Shown piece by piece: positions 26,710 to 37,200 of a stretch of DNA of 57,068 nt. Positions within the stretch are counted from its first letter, which is position 1. Each line of letters opens with the position of its first letter. The position numbers and the translations under genes are program-made. Location of the stretch: the NCBI RefSeq assembly GCF_019654915.1, contig NZ_BPET01000036.1, forward strand, positions 1 through 57,068. The letters are read 5' to 3'. The DNA is from Shewanella sp. MBTL60-007. GTDB lineage: Bacteria > Pseudomonadota > Gammaproteobacteria > Enterobacterales > Shewanellaceae. Under the pieces are notes generated by a model. That model made no database searches and had not been told where the DNA came from. It was given only the letters and a program-made list of their open reading frames with translations.

Positions 26710-27819
26710 ATGTTATCTGTTTTAAGCCGTTGGTATAAAGAACGTTTTAGTGATCCGCAAGCTGTAACCTTAGTACTCATCTTAGTGGGCTTCGCGCTCG
26801 CACTATACTTTGCTGGTAGCTTATTAGCCCCATTATTGATCGCCTTGGTATTGGCATTTTTATTAGAGTGGCCAGTCGCTCAGATGGCGCGGATCGGGAT
26901 CAATCGGCCTACAGCCGCCTCTTTAGTTCTTATACTGTTTATCGGTTTAATGCTGTTAATTAGTTTTGGCTTGGTACCGAGTATTTGGCGTCAGGGGGTA
27001 AATTTGATGGCAGATTTACCTAACATGATCGACAAAGGTCTTAACACCGCCCAGCTTTATATCAATAGATATCCCCAATTTGTGAACCCAAGTCAGCTAG
27101 ACACTATGGTTGCAGAGCTCAAGAAGATGTTAGATACCCAGCATTTGCTGGATATAGGCAAGCAGATCTTAGGTTACTCTGCATCACTGTTAGTGCTCAT
27201 GGTCTATGCGATTTTAATTCCTTTATTAGTGTTCTTCTTTTTAAAAGATAAAGATGAACTGATAAAAGGCAGTAAGCGCTTCTTTCCGACTAATCGTGAC
27301 TTGGCGCGAAAAGTCTGGAACGAGATGCACCAACAGATTTTTAATTACATTCGTGGAAAAGTTATCGAGATTGTTATCATCGGGGTGGTCAGTTATATCT
27401 TCTTTGCCTTAATGGATCTGCGGTATGCGGCGCTGCTTGGTGTATTAACTGGGCTGTCGGTTTTGATCCCCTATGTTGGTGCGACGTTAGTGACACTTCC
27501 TATTGCCCTAGTAGCATTTGTACAGTGGGGAATAAGTCCTGAGTTTGGTTATCTAATGGTGGGGTACGGGATTATTCAAGCACTAGATGGTAACGTATTA
27601 GTACCGCTTTTATTCTCAGATGCTGTTGATCTACATCCGGTATTTATTATCGCTGCTGTGCTGATCTTTGGTGGTTTATGGGGCGTTTTGGGGGTGTTCT
27701 TTGCTATTCCGCTGGCGTCACTCGTCAAGGCCGTCATCAATGCTTGGCCAGTACCTCTTCAAATTGATGAGAATAAATCTACTCCTCAGGAAGATGATAG
27801 ATTACAAGACACCAATTAG
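26710..27819 (+). CDS. perM: AI-2E family transporter PerM
   Basis: A 369-residue membrane protein of the AI-2 exporter/PerM superfamily with about eight hydrophobic segments, conserved blocks FFFLKDKDELI, YIRGKVIEIVIIG and FVQWG...GYGIIQALDGNVLVPLLFS. The name follows E. coli perM (yfgO) by neighbourhood. The transported compound is not established. GGAG lies 5 bases before the ATG. Confidence 0.9.
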   Translation: MLSVLSRWYKERFSDPQAVTLVLILVGFALALYFAGSLLAPLLIALVLAFLLEWPVAQMARIGINRPTAASLVLILFIGLMLLISFGLVPSIWRQGVNLMADLPNMIDKGLNTAQLYINRYPQFVNPSQLDTMVAELKKMLDTQHLLDIGKQILGYSASLLVLMVYAILIPLLVFFFLKDKDELIKGSKRFFPTNRDLARKVWNEMHQQIFNYIRGKVIEIVIIGVVSYIFFALMDLRYAALLGVLTGLSVLIPYVGATLVTLPIALVAFVQWGISPEFGYLMVGYGIIQALDGNVLVPLLFSDAVDLHPVFIIAAVLIFGGLWGVLGVFFAIPLASLVKAVINAWPVPLQIDENKSTPQEDDRLQDTN

Positions 27820-27837
27820 TGTGTATCTGTGTGATAT

Positions 27838-27861
27838 AGGGGGCCATAGAGCCCCTTTTTT
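27838..27861 (+). terminator. Terminator of perM
   Basis: Stem GGGGC/GCCCC extended by G-T and A-T pairs, loop CATAGA, then T residues, before the convergent argP. Confidence 0.8.
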
Positions 27862-27884
27862 ACTGTGAGCTTGAAAGGGAAGAG

Positions 27885-28775
27885 TTAGGAGAGCAATAAC
27901 TTTTTTGCACTCGTGGCTAATGCACGGTAAATAATGCTGGTTTGCTTCGCCTTGATGTTCCAGTGTTGCCAATAAAGCGGCACCTGCATGCGTTTATGGG
28001 GGAAGATTTCTACTAACTCACCACTATCAAGTAGGGGGTTAGCCTGTAAGTGGCCCACTAAGCCATAACCCAATCCCATCCTTATCGCTTCAAGAAAACT
28101 TTCGGAAGAGGGAATTTTGTGCTCCCGCCAACTCTTATCATTGATATCAAAGTAAAAGCTTAAAAACTTATCGTGAAGTTTATCTTTAGTTGAAAATACC
28201 ACCGCGGGGGCTTGGGCAATATCATCTGTTGCCTCGTCTGATTGAAAGTACTGCTCGATAAACGCCGGTGTTGCAACACATTGGTACTCCATATTGCCAA
28301 GATATTCACTACTGCAACCCGATAGGGCAATCTGTGTAGTTGTTACACAACCAACTGCTTCACCACTTTTTAATAGGTGGTGTGTGTAAGCTTCATCGTC
28401 AACAACGAGCTCTAATAACCATTTATGGTACTTAAAGGTTTCGGTTAATGCGGGAAGAAACCAAGTGGCTAGACTATCGGCATTAACTGCTATTTTTACT
28501 ATTGTAGGTAGGGAAGGGTCGTCCACATCCATTTCAGAGCGCAGTTCACTTTCAAGCAATTGTACCTGAGCATAATGTCTGAGGAGTCGTTTACCGGTTT
28601 CCGTTGCGACTACAGGGTTAGACCTAACGAGCAAGGCTTGACCGACTTTGTCTTCGAGCTGCTTGATCCGCTGAGATACCGCCGATTGACTGATAAACAG
28701 GTGCTGGGCGGCTTTATCGAATCCGCCTTGGGATACGACAATTGAGAGGGCTTTTAGGTGTGCGTAATCAAACAT
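27885..28775 (-). CDS. argP: LysR-type regulator ArgP (IciA)
   Basis: A 296-residue LysR protein with an N-terminal winged helix-turn-helix (MFDYAHLKALSIVVSQGGFDKAAQHLFISQSAVSQRIKQLED) matching ArgP. ArgP activates argO when arginine or canavanine is bound and is inhibited by lysine. AAGGT precedes the ATG. It is divergently arranged with argO, sharing a 130-bp AT-rich control region, the classical ArgP arrangement; in E. coli these genes are not next to perM/bcp, so this pair is inserted into that block. Confidence 0.95.
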   Translation of the reverse strand: MFDYAHLKALSIVVSQGGFDKAAQHLFISQSAVSQRIKQLEDKVGQALLVRSNPVVATETGKRLLRHYAQVQLLESELRSEMDVDDPSLPTIVKIAVNADSLATWFLPALTETFKYHKWLLELVVDDEAYTHHLLKSGEAVGCVTTTQIALSGCSSEYLGNMEYQCVATPAFIEQYFQSDEATDDIAQAPAVVFSTKDKLHDKFLSFYFDINDKSWREHKIPSSESFLEAIRMGLGYGLVGHLQANPLLDSGELVEIFPHKRMQVPLYWQHWNIKAKQTSIIYRALATSAKKLLLS

Positions 28776-28905
28776 CCTCTGTACCTTGTATCAAATAACA
28801 ATAAAGATAAGTTTTATTTATACATTATTAAATTTATTAGTTGTACTTATTTTTAGCTCGGTATTATGCTTGCGCCATCGAAATTAAGCGGGATTTGAGG
28901 TAGGT
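28776..28905. promoter_or_regulatory. argP/argO divergent control region
   Basis: AT-rich region with TTGTAC (28841-28846) and TATTAT (28862-28867) as likely argO promoter boxes (15-base spacing) preceded by imperfect AT-rich dyads, the type of sequence ArgP binds. Confidence 0.5.
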
Positions 28906-29520
28906 ATGCAGACAGCATTTATTCAAGGTATGGGAATTGGCGGAAGCCTAATTATGGCAGTAGGTGCACAAAATGCATTTGTTCTAAAACAAGGGCTTAA
29001 ACGATCTCATTCGTTACCAATAGCCGCTATCTGTTCTTTTATCGATGCGGTTATGATAACCGCAGGTGTCGCTGGTTTAGGCCACCTTATTTTGGCTTTC
29101 CCATTGATTAAAGATATCGCCAGTTTTGGCGGTGCGCTGTTTCTGCTGATTTATGGTTATGGTGCATTAAAATCATCTTTTCGCGAGTCAAGAATGGAGA
29201 GCGATGATACGTTAGCTGCCGATAGCTTGAAGAAGGCGGTGTTAACAACACTGGCGATTAGCCTACTCAATCCGCACCTTTACTTAGACACGGTGGTGTT
29301 ACTCGGCAGTATTAGCGTACAGTTTGAGGGAACGGAAAAGCAGTGGTTTGGAGCGGGAGCGGTATTAGCTTCTTTCGTTTGGTTTTTCAGCTTAAGTTTA
29401 GGTGCTAAATATTTAAGCCCAGTGTTTAAAAAGCCTAAAGCGTGGTGTTATCTGGATAGGTTTATCTGTATCACCATGTGGTCAATTGCAGCAGCATTGA
29501 TTTATCCATACATAGGGTAA
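28906..29520 (+). CDS. argO: Arginine exporter ArgO (LysE family)
   Basis: A 204-residue protein with five to six membrane segments and the LysE/ArgO start MQTAFIQGMGIGGSLIMAVGAQNAFVLKQGL. It exports arginine (and canavanine, lysine in some species). The ribosome binding site GAGGTAGGT directly precedes the ATG. Divergent from argP, its expected activator. Confidence 0.95.
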   Translation: MQTAFIQGMGIGGSLIMAVGAQNAFVLKQGLKRSHSLPIAAICSFIDAVMITAGVAGLGHLILAFPLIKDIASFGGALFLLIYGYGALKSSFRESRMESDDTLAADSLKKAVLTTLAISLLNPHLYLDTVVLLGSISVQFEGTEKQWFGAGAVLASFVWFFSLSLGAKYLSPVFKKPKAWCYLDRFICITMWSIAAALIYPYIG

Positions 29521-29521
29521 T

Positions 29522-29549
29522 AAAAAGGAGCCAATAGGCTCCTTTTTCG
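29522..29549. terminator. Bidirectional terminator between argO and bcp
   Basis: The 11-bp stem AAAAAGGAGCC/GGCTCCTTTTT with loop AATA, symmetric A and T tracts, serving convergent genes. Confidence 0.9.
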
Positions 29550-29563
29550 ATTAAATGTAAACA

Positions 29564-30034
29564 TTACATGTTGTTAAGGTACTCAAGTACGACTTCGTGA
29601 TGCTCTTTAGTTTTAAACTTGTTGAACACGTGAGCCACTTTACCATCTTGTCCGATTAAGAAGCTTAGGCGATGAATGCCGTCATAGACTTTACCCATGA
29701 ACTTCTTTTCTCCCCATACGCCGAATGCATCGGCTATTGCATGGTCTTCATCGCTTAATAGAGAGAAGTTAAGGCCTTGTTTGTCAGAAAACTTGGCAAG
29801 CTTTGCAACGGGATCAGGGCTTAACCCAAGCACTGTTACTGATAGCTCGTTGAGTTCAGCCTTGCTGTCCCTAAGACCACATGCTTGTACTGTACAACCA
29901 GGCGTCGAAGCCTTTGGATAAAAATAAACCAGTACAGGGCCTGCTTTCAACGCCTCGGCAAGGCTAATGCTTTCGTCTCTTTGATTTTGTAGGGTAAAAA
30001 GTGGCGCATTATCGCCAACGGTTAAGGTATTCAT
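29564..30034 (-). CDS. bcp: Thioredoxin-dependent thiol peroxidase Bcp
   Basis: A 156-residue atypical 2-Cys peroxiredoxin that reduces peroxides and lipid hydroperoxides. The peroxidatic cysteine is Cys47 (STPGCTVQACGLRD), the resolving one Cys52. AAGGAT precedes the ATG. It is 18 bases after gcvR, so the two are probably one transcript, as in E. coli (gcvR-bcp). Confidence 0.96.
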   Translation of the reverse strand: MNTLTVGDNAPLFTLQNQRDESISLAEALKAGPVLVYFYPKASTPGCTVQACGLRDSKAELNELSVTVLGLSPDPVAKLAKFSDKQGLNFSLLSDEDHAIADAFGVWGEKKFMGKVYDGIHRLSFLIGQDGKVAHVFNKFKTKEHHEVVLEYLNNM

Positions 30035-30052
30035 ATTTTTATCCTTAAAAGT

Positions 30053-30589
30053 CTAGCTTTCGACACCTTGCATACGTTCGATCGTACACTCGAGTGTTAA
30101 CTCTTCTGCTAATTCATTTATGCCAACTTCTAACTTATCTAAGTCGACTTTCTCAGGCACATTGATCGTTAAGCTAATGTTTTGTGTTGGCTTACCGGTA
30201 GCGTCTTCTTCTGCATGGGACTTCACTGCAGCGAGATCTAATGATCTGTCAGCCAAAAACTGAGTGATCTTTTTCATTGTACCGCGCTGATCGTGACCGC
30301 TGAAGTTTACCTCTAAACGGGAGATGTAATTTTGCGGTGTGTGCTTTGACGTGCGTTTCATAACCGTCAACAGCTCTAGCTCGACACTTAGGCTCGGTAG
30401 CGTTGACTCCATTTTAGTGATCGATGGCCATGATCCCGAAAGCATCATAATTAAGGTAAATTCATTACCAAAAAGTGCCATGCGACTATCAACGATATCG
30501 CAGTCACACTCACTAGCGAGTCGTGCAAACTTACTAACAATACCAGGACGGTCGGCCCCCATTGCAGTAACGACCAAGTGATTGGACAT
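30053..30589 (-). CDS. gcvR: Glycine cleavage system repressor GcvR
   Basis: A 178-residue protein with two ACT domains (TAMGADRPGIVSKFARLASE and VNFSGHDQRGTMKKITQFLA). GcvR binds GcvA in the absence of glycine and turns the gcvTHP activator into a repressor. GGGG lies at suitable distance before the ATG. First gene of the gcvR-bcp unit, divergent from dapA across a 241-bp gap that holds a 17-nt palindrome (30714-30730). Confidence 0.92.
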   Translation of the reverse strand: MSNHLVVTAMGADRPGIVSKFARLASECDCDIVDSRMALFGNEFTLIMMLSGSWPSITKMESTLPSLSVELELLTVMKRTSKHTPQNYISRLEVNFSGHDQRGTMKKITQFLADRSLDLAAVKSHAEEDATGKPTQNISLTINVPEKVDLDKLEVGINELAEELTLECTIERMQGVES

Positions 30590-30713
30590 TTAATACCCCA
30601 TTTTCTTATTAGTTAGACTTAAAAAAAAGCGTCAAATAAATAACGTTTTTTTGTGCGGTGGCTAATGCTATCACAACTTAATCAGAATGCGACCCTTGTC
30701 ATTGTGATCCTGT

Positions 30714-30730
30714 AACATATTTAATATGTT
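30714..30730. promoter_or_regulatory. Palindrome in the gcvR/dapA intergenic region
   Basis: AACATATTTAATATGTT is a perfect dyad with 8-bp arms around one central base, 101 bases before dapA and 125 before gcvR. A possible operator; the regulator is unknown. Confidence 0.45.
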
Positions 30731-30830
30731 TCAACTTGATGATGAATATGCTTAAGTCTTGCGTTGTAGTGCTTGTTTTTAGTGGATTGCATCAGTACCA
30801 TAGCCTGTCCTGAACCCTTGGGGAATATAC

Positions 30831-31715
30831 ATGATATACGGAAGCATCGTTGCCTTAGTCACACCAATGAACAGTGACGGCACAGTTGATTATAAAAGTC
30901 TTGAAAGTTTAGTTGAGTACCATATCGCCCAAGGTACAGATGCCATCGTAGCGGTAGGCACAACCGGTGAGTCAGCCACATTGCCAGCAAAGGAGCATAT
31001 TGCTGTTGTTGAGCAGACTGTGAAGTTTGCCGCAGGTAGAATTCCAATTATTGGCGGAAATGGCGCCAATGCAACTGCTGAAGCGATAGAGCTGACCAAA
31101 GGCCTCTCTAATGTGGGCGTGGCAGCTATGCTAGGCGTAACTCCTTATTACAATAAGCCAACGCCAAAGGGACTTATTGCTCATTATACTGCAGTTGCCG
31201 CGAGCACAGATGTTCCGCAAATTCTTTACAATGTGCCAGGAAGAACAGCGGTTGATATGCGCCCTGAAACCGTTGCCGAGCTTGCTGGAATTAGCAACAT
31301 TATCGGTGTTAAAGAGGCAACGGGAGACCTTTCTCGCGTAAAACAACTACGTCAATTATGCGGCGATGATTTTCTTCTTTATAGTGGCGACGATGCGACT
31401 GCAAGAGAGTTTCTCTCATTGGGAGGTAATGGCGTCATCTCGGTTGCGAATAATATCGTACCTAAGCAGTTCAAAGCCATGTGTGATGCGGCTATGGCTG
31501 GAGATATTCCTGCTGCACTTACCGCCGAAGAATCGATTAAAGAATTGTTTAGCGTACTGTTCTGCGAAGCCAATCCGATCCCTGTAAAATGGGCTGCACA
31601 TCGTATGGGACTCATTAGCAATGGAACAATTCGTTTACCTTTGACTGAACTTTCTACCGAGTTTCATGGTCTGTTGCTAGAAGCGATGAAAAATGCCCGA
31701 ATAGAGGTTAAATAA
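30831..31715 (+). CDS. dapA: 4-hydroxy-tetrahydrodipicolinate synthase
   Basis: DapA condenses pyruvate with aspartate semialdehyde in the diaminopimelate/lysine pathway. In this 294-residue protein the Schiff-base Lys161 ([11 protein letters not shown]), Tyr133, Arg138 and Thr44-Thr45 are present. GGGGAA precedes the ATG. It is followed by bamC after 3 bases, so the two are one operon as in E. coli. Confidence 0.97.
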   Translation: MIYGSIVALVTPMNSDGTVDYKSLESLVEYHIAQGTDAIVAVGTTGESATLPAKEHIAVVEQTVKFAAGRIPIIGGNGANATAEAIELTKGLSNVGVAAMLGVTPYYNKPTPKGLIAHYTAVAASTDVPQILYNVPGRTAVDMRPETVAELAGISNIIGVKEATGDLSRVKQLRQLCGDDFLLYSGDDATAREFLSLGGNGVISVANNIVPKQFKAMCDAAMAGDIPAALTAEESIKELFSVLFCEANPIPVKWAAHRMGLISNGTIRLPLTELSTEFHGLLLEAMKNARIEVK

Positions 31716-31718
31716 TAA

Positions 31719-32816
31719 ATGCTAAAGCAAATATCACCACTAATTTTAGTTGCAGCTGTTACTGCATGTAGTACGCCGATTGACAGAAGGCAGGCTAACG
31801 ATACGGATCAGAACTATCAAGATCTCACTGCTGAGCCACAATTAATTATTCCTGAAGGTTTACATAAGCCGACATACAGCAAGGAGTACGATATTCCTGC
31901 TGTGGGCAGTAAAGTAGATCAAAGCTTAGTGGGTAAAAGGCTAGATATTCGTCCGCCACTACAGGTATTGCCAATGGCAGAAGGTACCCGTGTAGAAGAG
32001 GGCAGTGACAATATCAAAATCGTAGTTGAATCGATTGATAACGACATCGACCTTAAGCAAGAGCTTTTCGAGGTACTAAAAGAATATTTCGCCAGCAAAT
32101 CAATTTCGCTACGCAGTGAAGATTTTGAAAAAGGCACATTAGAGACTGATTGGATCGAGAGTGACCAAGTGATCGAATCAAGCCTTTGGGGCAGTGATAA
32201 GGTCTATAAGCTTAAGCAACGTTATATCTACCATGTTGACGTTCGCCCCCATGGTCGTAGTGGTAATTTAACTATTGACCTTATTGAGCATGAAGAGAGC
32301 TATGATGGCGATCTACAGGACATTCTACTCAGTGGCGAAGATAAGCGTCGCTATACTATCGATAGATTAAATGACTCGATTAGTTATATCAGTATTGAAC
32401 GTGCTAAGGCACTTAAGGCTAAACGTCTTAAGCAAAGCTTAGGTATCGATGTTGACCTGATCACAGCCGCTGAAGAGCAGGCGTATTGGTTAGCCGATGC
32501 AGAGTTCAAACGTACTTGGGATCGTCTGCGTATTGTATTACCTGAGATGGGCTTTGAGATTGTCGATATGGACAGCAACAAAGGCCTGCTTTACATTAAC
32601 GTTTCTGATGATTCAGGCTTCTGGAGCTCTCTATGGGGTGAGAAAGAGCTGCCAATCGAGGCGGGCTCTTACCGTATTGAACTAAAAGATGGCATTGATG
32701 ATAAAACTGAAATCCACCTATTGAATGCGAAAAATGAGCCTCTCTCAAATGAGGTTGTTACCGCAGTCTATGATGGTTTCTCTGAGTTAATGCAAGAAGA
32801 CCGTAAAGTACGTTAA
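31719..32816 (+). CDS. bamC: Outer membrane assembly lipoprotein BamC
   Basis: A 365-residue lipoprotein of the BAM complex (NlpB family): lipobox VAAVTAC with Cys17, an unstructured lasso region that binds BamD, then two helix-grip domains (ILPEMGFEIVDMDSNKGLLYIN is typical of the second). It starts 3 bases after dapA and ends in a strong terminator. Its function is supportive; the gene is not essential in E. coli. Confidence 0.93.
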   Translation: MLKQISPLILVAAVTACSTPIDRRQANDTDQNYQDLTAEPQLIIPEGLHKPTYSKEYDIPAVGSKVDQSLVGKRLDIRPPLQVLPMAEGTRVEEGSDNIKIVVESIDNDIDLKQELFEVLKEYFASKSISLRSEDFEKGTLETDWIESDQVIESSLWGSDKVYKLKQRYIYHVDVRPHGRSGNLTIDLIEHEESYDGDLQDILLSGEDKRRYTIDRLNDSISYISIERAKALKAKRLKQSLGIDVDLITAAEEQAYWLADAEFKRTWDRLRIVLPEMGFEIVDMDSNKGLLYINVSDDSGFWSSLWGEKELPIEAGSYRIELKDGIDDKTEIHLLNAKNEPLSNEVVTAVYDGFSELMQEDRKVR

Positions 32817-32830
32817 TTGCGATCACTTTA

Positions 32831-32857
32831 AAAAAGGAGCCCTAGGCTCCTTTTTTG
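32831..32857 (+). terminator. Terminator of dapA-bamC
   Basis: The 11-bp stem AAAAAGGAGCC/GGCTCCTTTTT with loop CTA is followed by TTTTTT. Confidence 0.92.
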
Positions 32858-33147
32858 TTATCTACGCATTGCAGATGTATCATCAGCCTCTATTTCATGT
32901 GCTTATCCCTCCTCTTAGATAAAGGTCCTTTCTGCTGCTTAGCAAGGTTTAACCTTACATTTATCCTTGTATCCTAGTTAATTTGCCGTTATTGACTCTA
33001 TATTGTCTGAATTCTCATTATTTACTTTGTTAGCCGACGAGTGTGACGCAAGTGTGTTATTTGTAAGAAAAAGTAAAACGTATTGAAGCCAATTTGTCTC
33101 AAGGTAAACTAGACAAAAATTGGATACATTCGTCTGTCAGGGCACTC
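32858..33147 (+). promoter_or_regulatory. Leader of the RND efflux operon with an inverted repeat
   Basis: No gene. Near its end (33089-33123) lies an interrupted palindrome CCAATTTGTCT ... AGACAAAAATTGG, 25 bases before the efflux adaptor ATG; it could be a TetR/MarR-type operator or a leader hairpin. The rest is AT-rich without clear boxes. Confidence 0.45.
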
Positions 33148-34230
33148 ATGAAAAAAATAATAATAATCCTCGCATTAATTGGCACCGCTGGTGCTTATTT
33201 CTATCTACAACAATCTCCGAGCGAAAAAGTCAAAAGAGCGCGGCCAACACCTAATGTGGTGGTCACGAAGGCATCGATGCAAGCCATTCGTGATGAGGTC
33301 GAAGCACTCGGTACCAGTAAAGCTAATGAGTCGATTACGGTGACGCCAAAGGTGACCGATGTGGTGACAAAGGTTAATTTTAGTGACGGTGATTTAGTCA
33401 GCAAAGGGCGCTTACTGGTGCAGCTTCAAGATAGTGAGCAAGACGCCCGTGTTACCGTGGCGAAAGTAAAAGTGAATGATCATCAGCGAGAGCTCGAACG
33501 TATTAGCACTTTAGTAACGAGCCAAACCATCGCAGAGCTTGAACGAGATAGGCTGCAAACGCTCATCGATACGGCGAAAGCTGAACTTGCTCAGGCTCAG
33601 TCAGCATTGAGTGATAGACGTATCGTCGCGCCTTTTTCTGGCTCGCTAGGGCTACGTCAGGTGAGTGTTGGTGCGCTCGTTTCTCCTGGTGATGCGATTA
33701 CGACGTTAGATGATATCTCGGTGATCAAACTTGATTTTTCTGTACCAGAACGCTTTTTACAAGCATTGGCATTGGGTAAAACTGTTGAAGCGACAGCGGT
33801 CGCCTTCGATGGTGAGGTGTTTGAAGGTAAAGTTGTTTCTATCGATAGTCGTATAAACCCGACAACTCGTGCGGTGATTGTCAGAGCGGAACTCCCCAAC
33901 CCAAATCAGCGCTTATTGCCCGGGATGCTGATGAAAGTGAAGTTGATTAAGACGAGCAGAGAAGCGCTGATCTTACCTGAGTCCGCCATCATCCCAATAC
34001 AAGACAGACACTATGTATATTTGGTAAATGAAGAGGGCGTGATAGCCCAAAAGCAGGTCGCTCTCGGCTTACGTAAGCGAGGTTGGGTCGAGATCTTAGA
34101 TGGCGTAGAACTCGGTGAGCAAGTGGTGATCCGTGGTTTATTAAAAGTACGTCCTGGCGATAAAGTGAAGGTGACATTTAGTGAACGCTTTAGTTTTCTT
34201 GAGCAAGCGAATGTGGAGCCAGTAGCATGA
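33148..34230 (+). CDS. RND efflux periplasmic adaptor subunit
   Basis: A 360-residue membrane fusion protein: N-terminal membrane anchor (KKIIIILALIGTAGAYF), lipoyl-like segment (VTKVNFSDGDLVSKGRLLVQL), a short alpha-helical hairpin around 120-180, then beta-barrel and membrane-proximal domains. It links the inner-membrane RND pump to an outer-membrane channel. The ATG at 33148 gives a normal anchor; the frame continues upstream 18 codons into the palindromic leader. Its stop codon overlaps the pump start (ATGA), so translation is coupled. No outer-membrane channel gene is adjacent. Confidence 0.93.
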   Translation: MKKIIIILALIGTAGAYFYLQQSPSEKVKRARPTPNVVVTKASMQAIRDEVEALGTSKANESITVTPKVTDVVTKVNFSDGDLVSKGRLLVQLQDSEQDARVTVAKVKVNDHQRELERISTLVTSQTIAELERDRLQTLIDTAKAELAQAQSALSDRRIVAPFSGSLGLRQVSVGALVSPGDAITTLDDISVIKLDFSVPERFLQALALGKTVEATAVAFDGEVFEGKVVSIDSRINPTTRAVIVRAELPNPNQRLLPGMLMKVKLIKTSREALILPESAIIPIQDRHYVYLVNEEGVIAQKQVALGLRKRGWVEILDGVELGEQVVIRGLLKVRPGDKVKVTFSERFSFLEQANVEPVA

Positions 34231-37200
34231 TCTTGACTGATATTTCGGTTAAGCGACCAGTTTTCGCTTCGGTCATCAGTATCCTGTTGATCATCTTTGG
34301 CCTAGTGGCATTTGAAAAACTGCCATTGCGAGAGTACCCCAATATTGATCCTCCCGTTGTGTCGATACAAACTAACTACCGTGGCGCCAGTGCTGCTGTT
34401 GTAGAGAGTCGTATAACGCAGCTTGTCGAAGACAGGATTAGCGGTGTTGAGGGCATTAAGCATATTAGCTCATCGAGCAGCGATGGTCGCTCTAATGTAA
34501 CTCTGGAGTTTGATGTGGGTCGTGACATCGAGGCTGCAGCAAATGATGTGAGAGACAGAGTCTCTGGACTGTTAAACAACTTACCTGAGGAAGCCGATCC
34601 ACCAGAGGTTCAAAAAGCCAATGGTGGCGACGAAGTGATCATGTGGTTGAACCTTGTTTCAGACCAAATGACAACCCTTCAGCTAACAGACTACGCTCGC
34701 CGATATTTAATCGATCGTTTTTCAGTGATTGATGGTGTGGCTAATATGCGTTTAGGTGGTGGTAAAGTTTATGCCATGCGAGTGTGGATCGACAGACAAG
34801 CTCTAGCTGCGAGAAACTTAACGGTTGCCGATGTCGAAGCCGCGCTTCGTTCTGAAAATGTTGAATTGCCCGCCGGGAGTGTTGAATCAAAAGAACGTCA
34901 TTTTACTGTACGTCTGGAGCGCAGTTTTAAAACATCTGATGACTTTGCTAGCTTAGTATTAGCTGAAGGTGATGATGGCTACTTAGTTAAGTTGGGTGAT
35001 GTTGCTAGAGTTGAAATCGGCTCCGAAGAGGAGCGTATAACCTTTAGAGGTAACCGTGAGGCCATGATTGGTTTAGGTGTCTCCAAGCAATCAACGGCTA
35101 ATACATTAGATGTAGCAAGAGCCGCAAACAAGCTAGTTGACCAGATTAACCCGACTCTACCCGCTGGAATGGAGATAAAACGCTCTTACGACAGCTCTGT
35201 TTTTATTGAGGCCTCAGTTAAAGAGGTCTACCAAACTTTGTTTATTGCGATGTTTTTAGTCATCGTAGTGATCTACCTGTTTCTGGGTAGTGTACGTGCC
35301 ATGCTAATTCCTGCCCTTACTGTGCCCGTTTCTTTGATGGCTACATTTATCGTATTGTTTGCCTTAGGTTATACCATTAACTTACTGACATTATTAGCGA
35401 TGATCTTAGCTATTGGTATGGTCGTCGATGATGCCATTGTGGTACTTGAAAATATCCATAGGCGAATTGAGGAGGGGGATTCGCCGTTAAAAGCGGCGTT
35501 TTTGGGAGCACGTGAGGTGGCCTTTGCTGTCGTGGCCACCACCTTAGTGCTAGTCGCGGTATTTATGCCGATAACCTTTTTAGAAGGAGATTTGGGTAAG
35601 CTGTTTAAAGAGTTCGCGGTTGCCATGAGTGCAGCGGTGATATTCTCAAGTATTGTGGCTTTGACCTTAAGTCCTATGATGTGCTCAAAGGTACTTAAGC
35701 CTTCAGGAGAAGATCCCTGGTTAGTGCGTAAAATTGATGCGGGAATGGATAGCTTGTCTATCCTTTATCGCTCAATTCTTGCTAAGGCTATGGGGCATCC
35801 ATTTTTAGTCTCTTCCTTAATTCTCGTTGCATTGGTGAGTAGCGCATTTCTGGCTAATGAGGTGCCTAAGGAGTTTGCACCGAGAGAAGATAGGGGCTCG
35901 ATGTTCCTGATCGTTAACGGCCCTCAGGGCGCGAGCTTTGAATATATTGAGTCATATATGGATGAGATTGAAAATCGCTTGATGCCACTTGTGGAGGCTG
36001 GTGAAATTAAGCGGCTTCTTATTCGAGCTCCACGAGGCTTCGGTCGTAGCGCAAACTTCTCAAATGGTATGGCGATCATCGTCTTGGAAGATTGGGCGGT
36101 TCGACGTAGCGCTTTCGAGATTATTGGTGATATTCGTGGCCGTCTATCTGACTTAGCGGGAGTGCGCGCCTTTCCTGTGATGCGTCAGGCCTTTGGGCGA
36201 GGGGTTGGTAAGCCAGTGCAGTTTGTCCTTGGTGGGCCAAGTTATGAAGAGCTTGCTAGGTGGCGTGACATTATTATTGAAAAGGCGAAAGAAAACCCAA
36301 ATCTAGTGGGGTTAGATCATGATTATAATGAGACGAAACCGCAACTTAGAGTGGTAATAGATAAAGACAGAGCCGCTGCTCTTGGGGTATCCATTTCTCA
36401 TATCGGCCGTACGCTTGAGTCAATGTTGGGATCTCGTTTAGTCACTACCTTCATGCGAGATGGTGAAGAATATGATGTGATCATTGAAGGTAACCGAGAT
36501 AATCAAAATACCGCCAACGATCTGGAAAATATCTACGTGCGCTCCGATAGGAGCAAAGAGCTTATTCCTCTCTCCAACCTTATCTCTATAGAGGAGTTTG
36601 CCGACGCTAGTCAGTTAAATCGCTATAATCGTATGCGGGCGATTACCATTGAGGCCAACTTGGCCGATGGCTATAGCCTAGGAGAAGCGTTAGATTATCT
36701 CAATGATTTGACCCACGCGTATTTGCCTACCGAGGCAATTGTCAGCTATAAGGGCCAATCACTTGATTATCAAGACTCCGGAAATTCGATGTATTTTGTG
36801 TTTATCTTAGCCTTAGGCATTGTCTTTTTAGTGCTAGCGGCACAGTTTGAAAGCTACATTCATCCGTTGGTGATCATGTTGACGGTTCCCTTGGCTACGC
36901 TTGGGGCTCTAATTGGCTTATGGCTAACGGATCAGAGTCTTAACATTTACAGTCAGATAGGCATTATCATGCTGGTGGGCTTGGCTGCAAAGAATGGTAT
37001 TTTAATAGTCGAATTTGCCAATCAGCTACGAGACAAAGGATTTGAATTTCAGCAAGCGATTATTCAGGCTTCAAGCCAAAGGCTTAGACCCATCTTGATG
37101 ACGGGAATCACCACGGCTGCGGGAGCGGTACCACTCGTACTTGCAGAAGGGGCGGGGGCGGAAACTCGTTTCGTTATCGGTGTGGTTGTGCTTTCAGGTA

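Noticed and set aside
17233..32857. Repeat family built on GGAGCC/GGCTCC (17240, 29522, 32831)
   Set aside because: All three are ordinary intrinsic terminators that share a favoured stem; flanks are unrelated.
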